A stretch of DNA of 39,032 nt, taken from the NCBI GenBank assembly GCA_026707045.1, contig JAPOXO010000097.1, positions 1 to 39,032 on the forward strand, written 5' to 3'. The notes under the pieces are model-generated. The model worked only from the letters and a program-made list of their open reading frames with translations, was not told the origin of the DNA and did no database searches. This stretch comes from Gammaproteobacteria bacterium (GTDB lineage Bacteria; Pseudomonadota; Gammaproteobacteria; Pseudomonadales; Azotimanducaceae). Positions 17,526-25,179 of the stretch are shown one piece after another (the stretch's first letter is position 1; each line of letters opens with the position of its first letter). The position numbers and the translations under genes were made by a program.

Positions 17526-17650
17526 TTTTCTGTCCTCTATTCCAGTGGCTTTCTAATCTTACCAATCACAACCATTGCGAGTAGTGATTCTGCGGTCACA
17601 ATTGCGGAACGAACTGGTACGACTTTGTATCGCACGACTGTATCAATGCA

Positions 17651-17666
17651 TCTGACAGATGTCAGA
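17651..17666. promoter_or_regulatory. Perfect palindrome between the PhoX-like gene and Trx-B
   Basis: TCTGACA-GA-TGTCAGA is a perfect 7-base inverted repeat with a 2-base centre, in the 296-base divergent region 17526-17821. It is compact enough to be an operator for a dimeric regulator. It is not a Pho box, which needs direct CTGTCAT repeats with 11-base spacing. Which of the two genes it controls cannot be told. Confidence 0.35.
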
Positions 17667-17821
17667 GAGGATACCTGCGAGCGAGATCTGGTGCTAGTAC
17701 GAGTCTAGTTGGTGCCATCCAATAGAATAATTAGGCTAAAAGCGTTTACTGAACGACTTTGTCGGACGACTCGATTTTAAGCTCAGGAAATCTCAAGAGA
17801 ATTGCCATTAGGGGGAACACC

Positions 17822-19294
17822 GTGAGTAGCATGAAATCAGCTTTAAGATTTTCAAAACGAGCCAGCGGCTACAGAAGAAACCGATCGTCGCTCTGGGTCG
17901 AAACTATGTTTTGCTGCGTGCTCACATTCCCTATATGGACTGCATGCTCCAATCCGCAAATAGCCACGAGTGAAGCTACTGCAACCAAGCATGATTCCGA
18001 AGTCATGGAATCCTCAACCAAAGGGATCGAGTTTTACGATGGACTTCTGGATGACGCTTTGGCACAAGCAGAGCAAGAAGACAAGCTAGTTTTCATTGAT
18101 GTGTACACAATGTGGTGTGGTCCTTGTATCGTTATGCAAGAAACTGTTTTTCGATTGCCGGAGGTGGGCGACTACTTCAACTCGAGATTCATCAACCTGA
18201 AACTCGATATGGAAAACGAAGAACAAAACGGACCGGAAATCGGTACAAGGTTTAGTGTCGGTGTAGTTCCAACGTATCTAATACTAGACACGGAAGGAAG
18301 TGAATTGGGGCGTGCGTTGGGTGGTGCGTCGTCAAGCCAATTCATTGCAATGATCAGTCGAATACTTGGGGAATCTACATCTTCGTTCGAGGAAATGCAG
18401 GCACGATACGTGTCTGGCGAACGCTCATCGGAATTTGTTCAGCAATACTTAATGGATGCGATCGTAGAACTTGCTTTTCGAGAGATCGACAACAAAGATA
18501 GTGATAGTGTGAGAGCCTTCTTCGCTGAAGGTGCAAAGTACAAGGTAATAGCCGACGAATATTTTTCCAGCAGACCTTTTTCGGAATTGATCAACGAGAC
18601 AGACGCAAATCTTGTCTTCCACTTTCTCGAACGCTCCAGACGCGGAGAAGAGCTCGTTGAATTTGTACTTCAACACTATGAAGAGTTTCTTGCCGTATCT
18701 TCCGAATCGGCGATGGCTCAATTCACCCTGAACACTACTCTTGGTGGAGTCGCGAATGCGGCTCGAGCAGGAGACGAAGTATTCGTTGACTACATCGAAG
18801 CACTTGAGTCCTATCCTCTCAAGAAAGCTGTGGATCATGAACGCAATCGCTATCCCGAAAGTAATCTTCTACCGGAACGCATGAAGTATTCGTGGGAAGT
18901 TGACTTCCTAATGGCCAAAGAAGACTGGGATGGAGTCTATAAGATGTACCAGCAGCGGTTCGAAAGCTGGGGTGAGAATGCAACCGCGGCACATTACCAG
19001 TGGGCGTCCCGAAACCTGTTACAGTCGGAAAATTCAGTTCATCGCGAAAAAGCGGTCGAGTATGCAAGAAATGCATTTGAATTGGACAACAAAGACCCCT
19101 ACGTGGCCGTTTCACATATTTCAGCTCTTACAACGGTAGAGAACCAAGAGTTGGCTCACCAAGTTGCCAACAAATATCGGGCAGGATTGTCCGATTCCGA
19201 ACAAGATCAGAGCAATTTAGAAAAATTCAACGATGCAACATCGTCAATGCTAGGTTCAGAAAGAGAGCCCTCTAGCGAGGAAGGCTGGCTCTAG
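17822..19294 (+). CDS. Trx-B: probable lipoprotein with thioredoxin domain and TPR-like tail
   Basis: 490 residues from a GTG at 17822, chosen because GGGGGA lies seven bases upstream; the frame is open to a TTG at 17759, and an ATG follows at 17831. A long basic N-region leads to a hydrophobic segment ending in WTAC-SN, a plausible but imperfect lipobox (C42). The thioredoxin-like domain has W-C99-G-P-C102 and a cis-proline in VGVVPTY (P150). The following 190 residues are helical and match Trx-A. The last 150 residues contain TPR-like helices (near AKEDWDGVYKMYQQ and AVEYARNAFELDNKDPYVA) that Trx-A lacks. Likely anchored in the envelope as a thiol-disulfide protein that binds a partner through its tail. 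Confidence 0.75.
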   Translation: MSSMKSALRFSKRASGYRRNRSSLWVETMFCCVLTFPIWTACSNPQIATSEATATKHDSEVMESSTKGIEFYDGLLDDALAQAEQEDKLVFIDVYTMWCGPCIVMQETVFRLPEVGDYFNSRFINLKLDMENEEQNGPEIGTRFSVGVVPTYLILDTEGSELGRALGGASSSQFIAMISRILGESTSSFEEMQARYVSGERSSEFVQQYLMDAIVELAFREIDNKDSDSVRAFFAEGAKYKVIADEYFSSRPFSELINETDANLVFHFLERSRRGEELVEFVLQHYEEFLAVSSESAMAQFTLNTTLGGVANAARAGDEVFVDYIEALESYPLKKAVDHERNRYPESNLLPERMKYSWEVDFLMAKEDWDGVYKMYQQRFESWGENATAAHYQWASRNLLQSENSVHREKAVEYARNAFELDNKDPYVAVSHISALTTVENQELAHQVANKYRAGLSDSEQDQSNLEKFNDATSSMLGSEREPSSEEGWL

Positions 19295-19504
19295 TTGCAC
19301 TTGCACGTGGAACTACCCGTTCCTCCATATACGTAGTCAATGAGTCGATTAACTAGAACATTCCCAAAAACGGAAAGGTCGTCAACACTCAAGTAGCGTA
19401 CCCAAGTCGACCGTTTCGCACACTCTTACAAAGTAGCTGCATGGCCTGATTAAAACGCCTTCCAATAACAATCAGCTGCCAACTGTACGAGATAGAAGGG
19501 TTTC

Positions 19505-20524
19505 CTAAAGGAAACGTTCTGCAGTCCAGATAAATTCCGCTTGGGACAGGACGCCGTCTTCGTTGCTATCCATATTCTCAAATCGATCGTTTTCTTCTGA
19601 CTCTTTCCCACTTGCCACTTGAGTTGATTCGTTAAGGTTCAAGCCGGGATAATTCTGAAGACGCAGAGCATCAAGAATTTTCATTCCCGTTTCAAATTCC
19701 ACTCGGGAAAGTTCAAAATCGCCGTTTGAATCCAGAGCTTCAAAAACTGCGAGTCTTAACGCATTTTCGTTGTAGTTGTCCGCCTCTTCTTGAGCTTGTG
19801 CCATATACCGCTCCTTGAATATGTCTAAAGCTGCTAGTTCGCCTTCGTAATACTCTTTCGACCGCTCTCTAGTGATATCCAGTGCGGCAAGTTCACCTTC
19901 ATGTCTCTCGTTTGCGCGTTCCCTTGCAGTTTCATGGGCGGCGAGTTCACCTTCGTACCTCTCCGTCGCACGTTCCCCTGCAATATCTATCGTTGCAAGT
20001 TCACTCTCGTATCTTTTCTTTGCACGCTCCTTGGCAATCTCCTGAGTGGCGAGTTCGCTCTCGTATCTTTCCTTTGAACGCTCATCGGCTATTTCCTGCG
20101 TTGCCAGCTCGCTTTCGTACCGCTCCTTAGATCGCTCCTCCGCTAAATCGTGTGAAGCAAGTGCGCTTTCATACCTATCTTTTGCACGTTCTCGGTTGAT
20201 CTCTTGTGCTTCAAGTCTCGTCTTGTGTCTCGCTAATTCGTTTTCTTTGGCGACTTCTTGTGCTGCAAGTCTGGCTTCGTAGCGAAGGATTGCAACTATT
20301 CGGGCCAATTGTCTCTGGGTTGCTACAGATGACGAATTCTGCTCGTCCGCAACATCTGAACTTTCAGTGCTGGTACTAGACTGTGCGCCAGAGGCAGCTT
20401 CTGTTTCACTATCAGCGAGAGCTGTTGTAGTGAGCAAAAGAAGTGATGTCGTCAGCAAACAACCCAATGCTGTTTGCAACTCGATCTTTTGCATGAATTG
20501 GCAGTGTTTAGAAGATCTCTTCAT
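19505..20524 (-). CDS. Secreted 18-residue-repeat helical protein with an EF-hand pair
   Basis: 339 residues: a signal peptide (about 18-38), a Ser/Thr-rich spacer (39-65), nine tandem 18-residue repeats (81-242) of the form RYESELATQEIADERSKE, then two EF-hand loops. Loop 1 has D265, N267, D269, E271, S273 and E276; loop 2 has D319, N321, D323, S327 and E330, both canonical for calcium. The repeat region has no hydrophobic heptad and is dense in i/i+4 Glu-Arg/Lys pairs. A repeat of 18 residues equals five helical turns, so it probably forms one long isolated charged helix. The start could also be the second Met (20494); neither has a good ribosome site. It lies 192 bases downstream of TlpA-5. 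Function unknown. Confidence 0.75.
   Translation of the reverse strand: MKRSSKHCQFMQKIELQTALGCLLTTSLLLLTTTALADSETEAASGAQSSTSTESSDVADEQNSSSVATQRQLARIVAILRYEARLAAQEVAKENELARHKTRLEAQEINRERAKDRYESALASHDLAEERSKERYESELATQEIADERSKERYESELATQEIAKERAKKRYESELATIDIAGERATERYEGELAAHETARERANERHEGELAALDITRERSKEYYEGELAALDIFKERYMAQAQEEADNYNENALRLAVFEALDSNGDFELSRVEFETGMKILDALRLQNYPGLNLNESTQVASGKESEENDRFENMDSNEDGVLSQAEFIWTAERFL
19799..20284 (-). repeat. Nine tandem 54-base repeats inside the helix gene
   Basis: The DNA coding for the nine 18-residue units is a tandem array of 54-base repeats, minus strand, with units starting at residues 81, 99, 117, 135, 153, 171, 189, 207 and 225. The central units (135-170) are nearly identical in protein; the outer ones have drifted. 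Codons differ between units, so the array is not freshly expanded, but unit number could vary between strains. Confidence 0.85.
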
Positions 20525-20716
20525 ACTTGTTGTCCAGGAAATCCAAAGTTGGTTACATGCACAGATTCATTATGCATGCTGATTTGATTGATCCGTAGTC
20601 GAGAGCACCTGACTCTTATCATCCAAGAGACTGGCTTCCGCAACACCTCGTCTTCACGTTCGTCGAAATCTGAAGCCTGCTGGTGACTCGATAGTTTTCG
20701 TTGGAATATGGTCAGT

Positions 20717-22369
20717 CTATTTGATCTTTGAAGCCAAGTATTCTTCAAGTTCGTCTGGATTTAGGTCTTTTTGGAGAATGTTGCCTTCTCGATCAAGTAG
20801 ATAGCCTTTCGGAACAAACTGAACGCCATAGGCTGTTGCAGTTTCTCCGTCCCATCCGTGCATCTCGCCAACATCTATCCATGGAAGATCCTGTTCTTTG
20901 GATGCTTGTTCCCAGTGATAGGAATCATCGTCGATCGAGATAGAAACAATTTCGAAGCCACTTTGGCCGTATATGGCATGCAGGTCTTTCAATTTAGGAA
21001 ACGAAGCAATGCAAGGGCCGCACCAAGAAGCCCAGAATTCGACGAGTACCAGTTCATTGTCTGCGAGAACATCATAGAGATTGGTTTCAATGCCTTCCAG
21101 GTTTGCAAGTGTGAATTCGGGTGCTTTTTGTCCAGGAACAAGGTCCGCATCATTCTGCTCACTCTTAATGTGGGAGACCAGTTTGTCTCGAGCCGGAATA
21201 ACTCTTTGTGCCACAATCTCGTCATCCAGCAATTCCGCTAGCTTGTCGTAGATCGGAAAAGCTTCGCTGCGATTCTCCGAAGTCTGAGGAAACGCTCCCA
21301 TTTCCATCGCTAGGAGAGAATCTAGCGGATCCTCCGCATTCTTTGCAATCGATTGCAACTTCCCCGAGCGTATTGCGCTCATTTCTCGTTCAATAGCCAA
21401 GTGTTCGTGGTTCTCATCTTGGACGAATTCGTTCAGTTCTTTGATGGCCGCATTCACTGCGCTCCAAAGAGTCGTCTGCTTGTCTTCGAACTCCTTTTCG
21501 GCTAGTGTGAACTCTTCCTCAAGTTCAAGATATTCACTACTTTGTCGCCAGCTTTCGATGACTTTAGCATGCCTACCTGTACCTGAGGTAGCGACAAGTT
21601 TGTTGTGCTCCCCTGTGGAATGAATCAAAATCTCAGCACCAGGTTCGACGATGGCACTGGTTTGATCGGAATATGACCCTGAACTTGAAACGCCTGATGC
21701 GCGGAGGCTCGATACCATGATTTGAACTAAAGTTGGATGCTGGGCTTCGCCTTCAAACAGAAACAAACCTTCGTTCGGAATCATATTTCCTGAAGAGATC
21801 GCCTTGAGAGAACCGGTATTGTTGCGATCTAGTACGAGCACATGAGCTCGAGACAGATCTTTGTCAATCGAACGGAGGTCGCCTGAAATAGTGAACTTGT
21901 ACTGGGGATTCTTCACTCTTTTCGAAATACCGACTAATGCAAGACGCACATCACCATCGTCCACCATTGCAAAGTTAATCTCTTCATCGCCCGGAGTGAT
22001 CGTTGTATAAACCCACTTTCTTTGGTCCTCAAGTTCCACGATTGAAATCCTTACATCTGTGGGTTCGTCAATCTCTCCCTCCAAAACGACCTTTCCGTCG
22101 GAAAATCGACTAGAAGCAATTTCCACCATTTCGGTTTCGCCGTTGTCTGCAAGGGATTCGTATGCAATCCTGATCTTGGCCGTGGACAAATCGAATGAAC
22201 GGGCATCTTTTGGAGCCGCACCGCCCGCTTCTCCTTCCAAATCGACTTCACTAGGTATGTACGTTCCGACAATCTTGTATGACTTCGAAGAATCCTCATT
22301 GGCTTGAATGAGCGTTGACGACATAAGAACTATGCCGAGAACCGCTACTAGAACTGAAAACCGCGCCAT
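20717..22369 (-). CDS. TlpA-5: paralogue lacking the two extra cysteines
   Basis: 550 residues from the ATG at 22369 (M-A-R-F-S), which has GGAGG just upstream and starts a normal signal peptide; the frame is open to 22492, but the earlier Met starts would add about 41 unlikely residues. It has two beta domains (from KSYKIVGTY and YKFTISGDL), GRHAKVIESW, a much shorter linker without the long acidic run, a helical segment with VAQRVIP, and a thioredoxin domain with W-C450-G-P-C453 and FVPKG. These two are the only cysteines in the mature protein; the positions equivalent to the linker Cys and the GCI Cys are changed (the latter to Asn, REGNIL). Periplasmic thiol-disulfide role likely. Confidence 0.83.
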   Translation of the reverse strand: MARFSVLVAVLGIVLMSSTLIQANEDSSKSYKIVGTYIPSEVDLEGEAGGAAPKDARSFDLSTAKIRIAYESLADNGETEMVEIASSRFSDGKVVLEGEIDEPTDVRISIVELEDQRKWVYTTITPGDEEINFAMVDDGDVRLALVGISKRVKNPQYKFTISGDLRSIDKDLSRAHVLVLDRNNTGSLKAISSGNMIPNEGLFLFEGEAQHPTLVQIMVSSLRASGVSSSGSYSDQTSAIVEPGAEILIHSTGEHNKLVATSGTGRHAKVIESWRQSSEYLELEEEFTLAEKEFEDKQTTLWSAVNAAIKELNEFVQDENHEHLAIEREMSAIRSGKLQSIAKNAEDPLDSLLAMEMGAFPQTSENRSEAFPIYDKLAELLDDEIVAQRVIPARDKLVSHIKSEQNDADLVPGQKAPEFTLANLEGIETNLYDVLADNELVLVEFWASWCGPCIASFPKLKDLHAIYGQSGFEIVSISIDDDSYHWEQASKEQDLPWIDVGEMHGWDGETATAYGVQFVPKGYLLDREGNILQKDLNPDELEEYLASKIK

Positions 22370-22506
22370 GCCCCCTCCGGACGTCAAGAATTTGGCTGCG
22401 ATTTTATGTACTTTAGCCTTTGGGATCTTCATGGCCATGTTGTAGTGAAAGCAACAAGTCAAACTGGCATTGAACTTAGACAGTACACCCAAGCAACCAC
22501 ATAATC

Positions 22507-22539
22507 TAGATGTAACGCAGACCGACTGGGTTACATCTA
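22507..22539. promoter_or_regulatory. 10-base inverted repeat between TlpA-5 and W-2
   Basis: TAGATGTAAC, 13 bases, then GTTACATCTA: a perfect 10-base inverted repeat in the divergent region between TlpA-5 (start 22369) and W-2 (start 22672). The site upstream of TlpA-2 at 9758-9787 has the same arms and register. It probably binds a dimeric regulator acting on one or both genes; a hairpin in the RNA is the alternative. Confidence 0.5.
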
Positions 22540-22671
22540 CTTTCTAACTCGAATGGAATTCAGCTTGCTCAACCTATAGCTTGAAGTATCCTACGCTAGC
22601 AAAACAACGTTCATCAACGAAGAAAGTTTCCAAACAGAGCCGGAGAATTGAGACTTTAGAGGAACAATCGA

Positions 22672-24204
22672 ATGAAGAAAAGTCACATATCTCTAGGACT
22701 TGGTGGAGTTGCAATTGGAATAGCACTGGGAGTACTTGGATCGTTTGTGTTTCAAAACTTGACTAGTGCTCACAAATCCACCGAAGCCGCGCAATCAGAT
22801 CAGCTTGAACCCAATGGACCAGGAATGGTGGGTGAGGTAGCGGCACAAAAAGACAATACTCAAAAATTAGAGCCTGATCCCCCCAACCTATCCGATTTAC
22901 CAAATGAGACGAAGTCGGAGTTGGGCTTCGGCAACCCATCGCAGGCTTGGAATTCTCTCGTACAAGACGACAAAGAGAATATTGCACAAGTAGACGCGTT
23001 CTTGAAGGTTGCTGCAGTTTGGGCCGATGAAGAAGGATTGATGGTAGTAGATAAAGTGCGAGAAACTCTGGGTTCTAGCGCTGTGGCTGATGCAGTAGTA
23101 CTCTCGATACTCTACGATGCCTTCGAATCCGACTCGCAAACAGCCTTTCAAAGTGCTTTGGCACTGTCACCACATTCGCGCAAGGAAGCTCTTGCGTCGA
23201 TCGTCAGCATGTGGGCTAAGACAGACCCAATAGCAACCCTAACGGCATTGAACTCAAACAATTTGGGAGCATTGCACGCCGAGTTGCACCAATCTCTTAT
23301 TGATTCGTGGATTGAAAACAATCCGAATGATCTTCTTGCCAATCTTGAACATCTCCCCGATTACCTGAAACGGAATGCCCAACATGGTGCAATGCTTGGA
23401 GTTGCTCGTACGACTCCGCCCGATGCCATTGAATTCCTTGCGGAATTGCCGAATGATCCCAATGACGACCGACGATATGACCTTGCTTTCGAAATAGCTG
23501 AACATTGGTCTAGGATCGATGCTTACGCTGCACTTGAATGGGCATCGTCTATTCCATTTCCTGGAGAGGGCAACAAACGCCCTCAACGAATGCTTCTCAC
23601 CAAAGTCTTAAGAAATCTAGCCGCTTCGAATCCTAATCTCGCCTTGCAAGCGGCACTAAACGATCCGATGGGTAGATTTGATCACGGCTTGGAGCCATAT
23701 GTTGTATCTAAGGTTGCCCAGCTAGATGCGGAGAAAGCGATTTCGATGCTCTCGAATGTCAGAGATGGTAAGACAAAAACAGCTTCATACCGATCTGTGG
23801 GTAGAGCTCTGTCTGAGCATGGTAATTATGAACGTGCTGTAGATTTGGGACTGAGTCTATCCGAGGAAAATCAATCGAACTACTACTGTGCAGTATTCAA
23901 CGTTTGGGCAAGATCGGATCCCGGCCACTTGCTCAAATCGCTCGAAGAAATGCCAACCTCCCTCGTGAAGTCGCAAGCGGCCTACAACCTTCTCGCGTCC
24001 CATCGAAGGAGCGGCTTGCTAAACGACAAAGAAATCGAGAATTTACAAGGCATTGTCGATGGTTCTGGTCACAATGTGACGTTAGCTGCTACGTCATCCT
24101 ATACAGACAGCAGATTGGATGATGACGCACTGCTACTCCAACTTGAACTGGAGTCAAATCTCAATGATGGAGGCGATACTGTCTTTGTGTTAAGCGGTGA
24201 GTAG
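22672..24204 (+). CDS. W-2: membrane-anchored Trp-rich alpha-helical repeat protein
   Basis: 510 residues with one N-terminal membrane segment (about 8-29), an acidic/Pro-rich spacer to about residue 80, then helical repeats to the end. Recurring units look like W......DP.A.L..L....LP, with a period of roughly 35 residues. It is a paralogue of W-1, which is about 90 residues longer near the N-terminus. The mature part has one cysteine (NYYCAV). The ATG has GAGGA eight bases upstream. It is transcribed away from TlpA-5 across a region with a 10-base inverted repeat, and it ends at a likely terminator. Probably faces the periplasm as an anchored scaffold; no enzyme motif seen. Confidence 0.72.
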   Translation: MKKSHISLGLGGVAIGIALGVLGSFVFQNLTSAHKSTEAAQSDQLEPNGPGMVGEVAAQKDNTQKLEPDPPNLSDLPNETKSELGFGNPSQAWNSLVQDDKENIAQVDAFLKVAAVWADEEGLMVVDKVRETLGSSAVADAVVLSILYDAFESDSQTAFQSALALSPHSRKEALASIVSMWAKTDPIATLTALNSNNLGALHAELHQSLIDSWIENNPNDLLANLEHLPDYLKRNAQHGAMLGVARTTPPDAIEFLAELPNDPNDDRRYDLAFEIAEHWSRIDAYAALEWASSIPFPGEGNKRPQRMLLTKVLRNLAASNPNLALQAALNDPMGRFDHGLEPYVVSKVAQLDAEKAISMLSNVRDGKTKTASYRSVGRALSEHGNYERAVDLGLSLSEENQSNYYCAVFNVWARSDPGHLLKSLEEMPTSLVKSQAAYNLLASHRRSGLLNDKEIENLQGIVDGSGHNVTLAATSSYTDSRLDDDALLLQLELESNLNDGGDTVFVLSGE

Positions 24205-24221
24205 CTCTTCGAGTACACAAC

Positions 24222-24270
24222 TTGAACCTTGCTACTTGGCATCACATCAGAGCAAGTTCAGATTTTCTTT
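24222..24270 (+). terminator. Probable Rho-independent terminator after W-2
   Basis: TGAACCTTGCT (24223-24233) pairs with AGCAAGTTCA (24251-24260) with one bulged C, across a 17-base loop, followed by the T-rich GATTTTCTTTT. It begins 18 bases after the W-2 stop, in the gap between convergent genes. The long loop makes it less than ideal. Confidence 0.55.
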
Positions 24271-24331
24271 TATACCGAGAAAGATGCTCAGAGTCGCGAT
24301 ACGCTCCAGTGGTTATTCACGTTAGTGTCGT

Positions 24332-24754
24332 CTATCCCTCTGCCTGCTGATCACACAGAATCATCCAGTTGATACCAAATCTGTCGCGACACATACCAAA
24401 ATAAGCACCCCAAAACGTTTTTTCAGCCGGCATGGTCAAAGTTCCCCCGTCTGCTGACAGTTTCTGCAGCCAATCGTCTGTCTGCCCGGAGTCCTTTGTT
24501 TCAAGGCTAAGTGAGAAGTTACCTCCAATGACTAAATCAGACGATTCCTGCGGAGTGTCGCTCGCCATCAATGTTCCGTTTTCGAAGGACATCGACGCAT
24601 GCATGATGCGGTCACCTTCGATGTCCCCACTCGATTCTGGACCATCCGCGAATGTTTGCATAGTTTCAATGGTCGTTCCGAACACTGAGCTGTAGAACTC
24701 CATCGCCTCACGGCAAGTTCCGTTGAATGTGAGATAGACATTAATTGAAGACAT
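24332..24754 (-). CDS. VOC-superfamily PhnB/YjdN-like protein
   Basis: The 140-residue protein has the PhnB-like layout of the glyoxalase/bleomycin-resistance (VOC) superfamily. It starts INVYLTFNGTCREAMEFY and includes the HASMSFENGTLMASD strand pair, a GGNFSLSLET repeat start and the closing FWGAYFGMCRDRFGINWMI. PhnB-like proteins are single-domain VOC proteins of mostly unknown role, sometimes named after 3-demethylubiquinone methyltransferase. The family is clear, the substrate is not. The ATG has AGGA seven bases upstream. It seems unrelated to its neighbours and looks like a stand-alone gene. Confidence 0.9.
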   Translation of the reverse strand: MSSINVYLTFNGTCREAMEFYSSVFGTTIETMQTFADGPESSGDIEGDRIMHASMSFENGTLMASDTPQESSDLVIGGNFSLSLETKDSGQTDDWLQKLSADGGTLTMPAEKTFWGAYFGMCRDRFGINWMILCDQQAEG

Positions 24755-25179
24755 TTTCGATCCTAGGATGCTAGAGGACGCGTATTCTAGCTACTCGTCA
24801 ACTTTGAATGATCCATACGAAAGCCGAAAACCGCAACCGAATCTGACCATCCTACCTGTTAGGGGTTCACACACTGCAAAAAATCTATTACACTTACGTT
24901 GGGATGTGGGATTCGTTACGATAGTCGTCTGAGTGTCGATTCTTACTGGGTATAGAACCAGCGGACACTCAGCTCCCTTCGCCCTTTTCTTCGGAACGCC
25001 ATGCCTGAGCTTCGATTATTGACCAACCACTAAGAAATAAACGCGGTCGCGGAGATAACAGGAGACGTCAAGCTCAAGCGACCGACCGAAACATCGGCCA
25101 AACAGCCCGTCACACATTTCGACCAGGCGAAGAAGATTTCCGACAAGCACTCAAGGATGTCATTCTTGTAATACCTCGA
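24755..25179. other. Leader region of the ABC exporter gene
   Basis: 425 bases between the VOC gene and the GTG of the exporter. It contains a 9-base inverted repeat (24929-24972), an ATG at 25001 that opens only a 10-codon frame, and about 170 bases (25009-25179) that read as convincing protein in the exporter frame but lack any ATG, GTG or TTG. Confidence 0.6.
24929..24972. promoter_or_regulatory. Inverted repeat upstream of the ABC exporter
   Basis: CTGAGTGTC (24929-24937) and GACACTCAG (24964-24972) form a perfect 9-base inverted repeat with a 26-base spacer; CTGG/CCAG within the spacer can form a nested stem. It ends about 30 bases before the ATG at 25001. It could be an operator or a structured leader. 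There is no T tract, so a terminator is unlikely. Confidence 0.35.

Noticed and set aside
19264-19323. Hairpins around the Trx-B stop (AGAGCC/GGCTCT and GGAAC/GTTCC)
   Set aside because: Short stems without a T tract, the first overlaps the stop codon; not convincing as a terminator.
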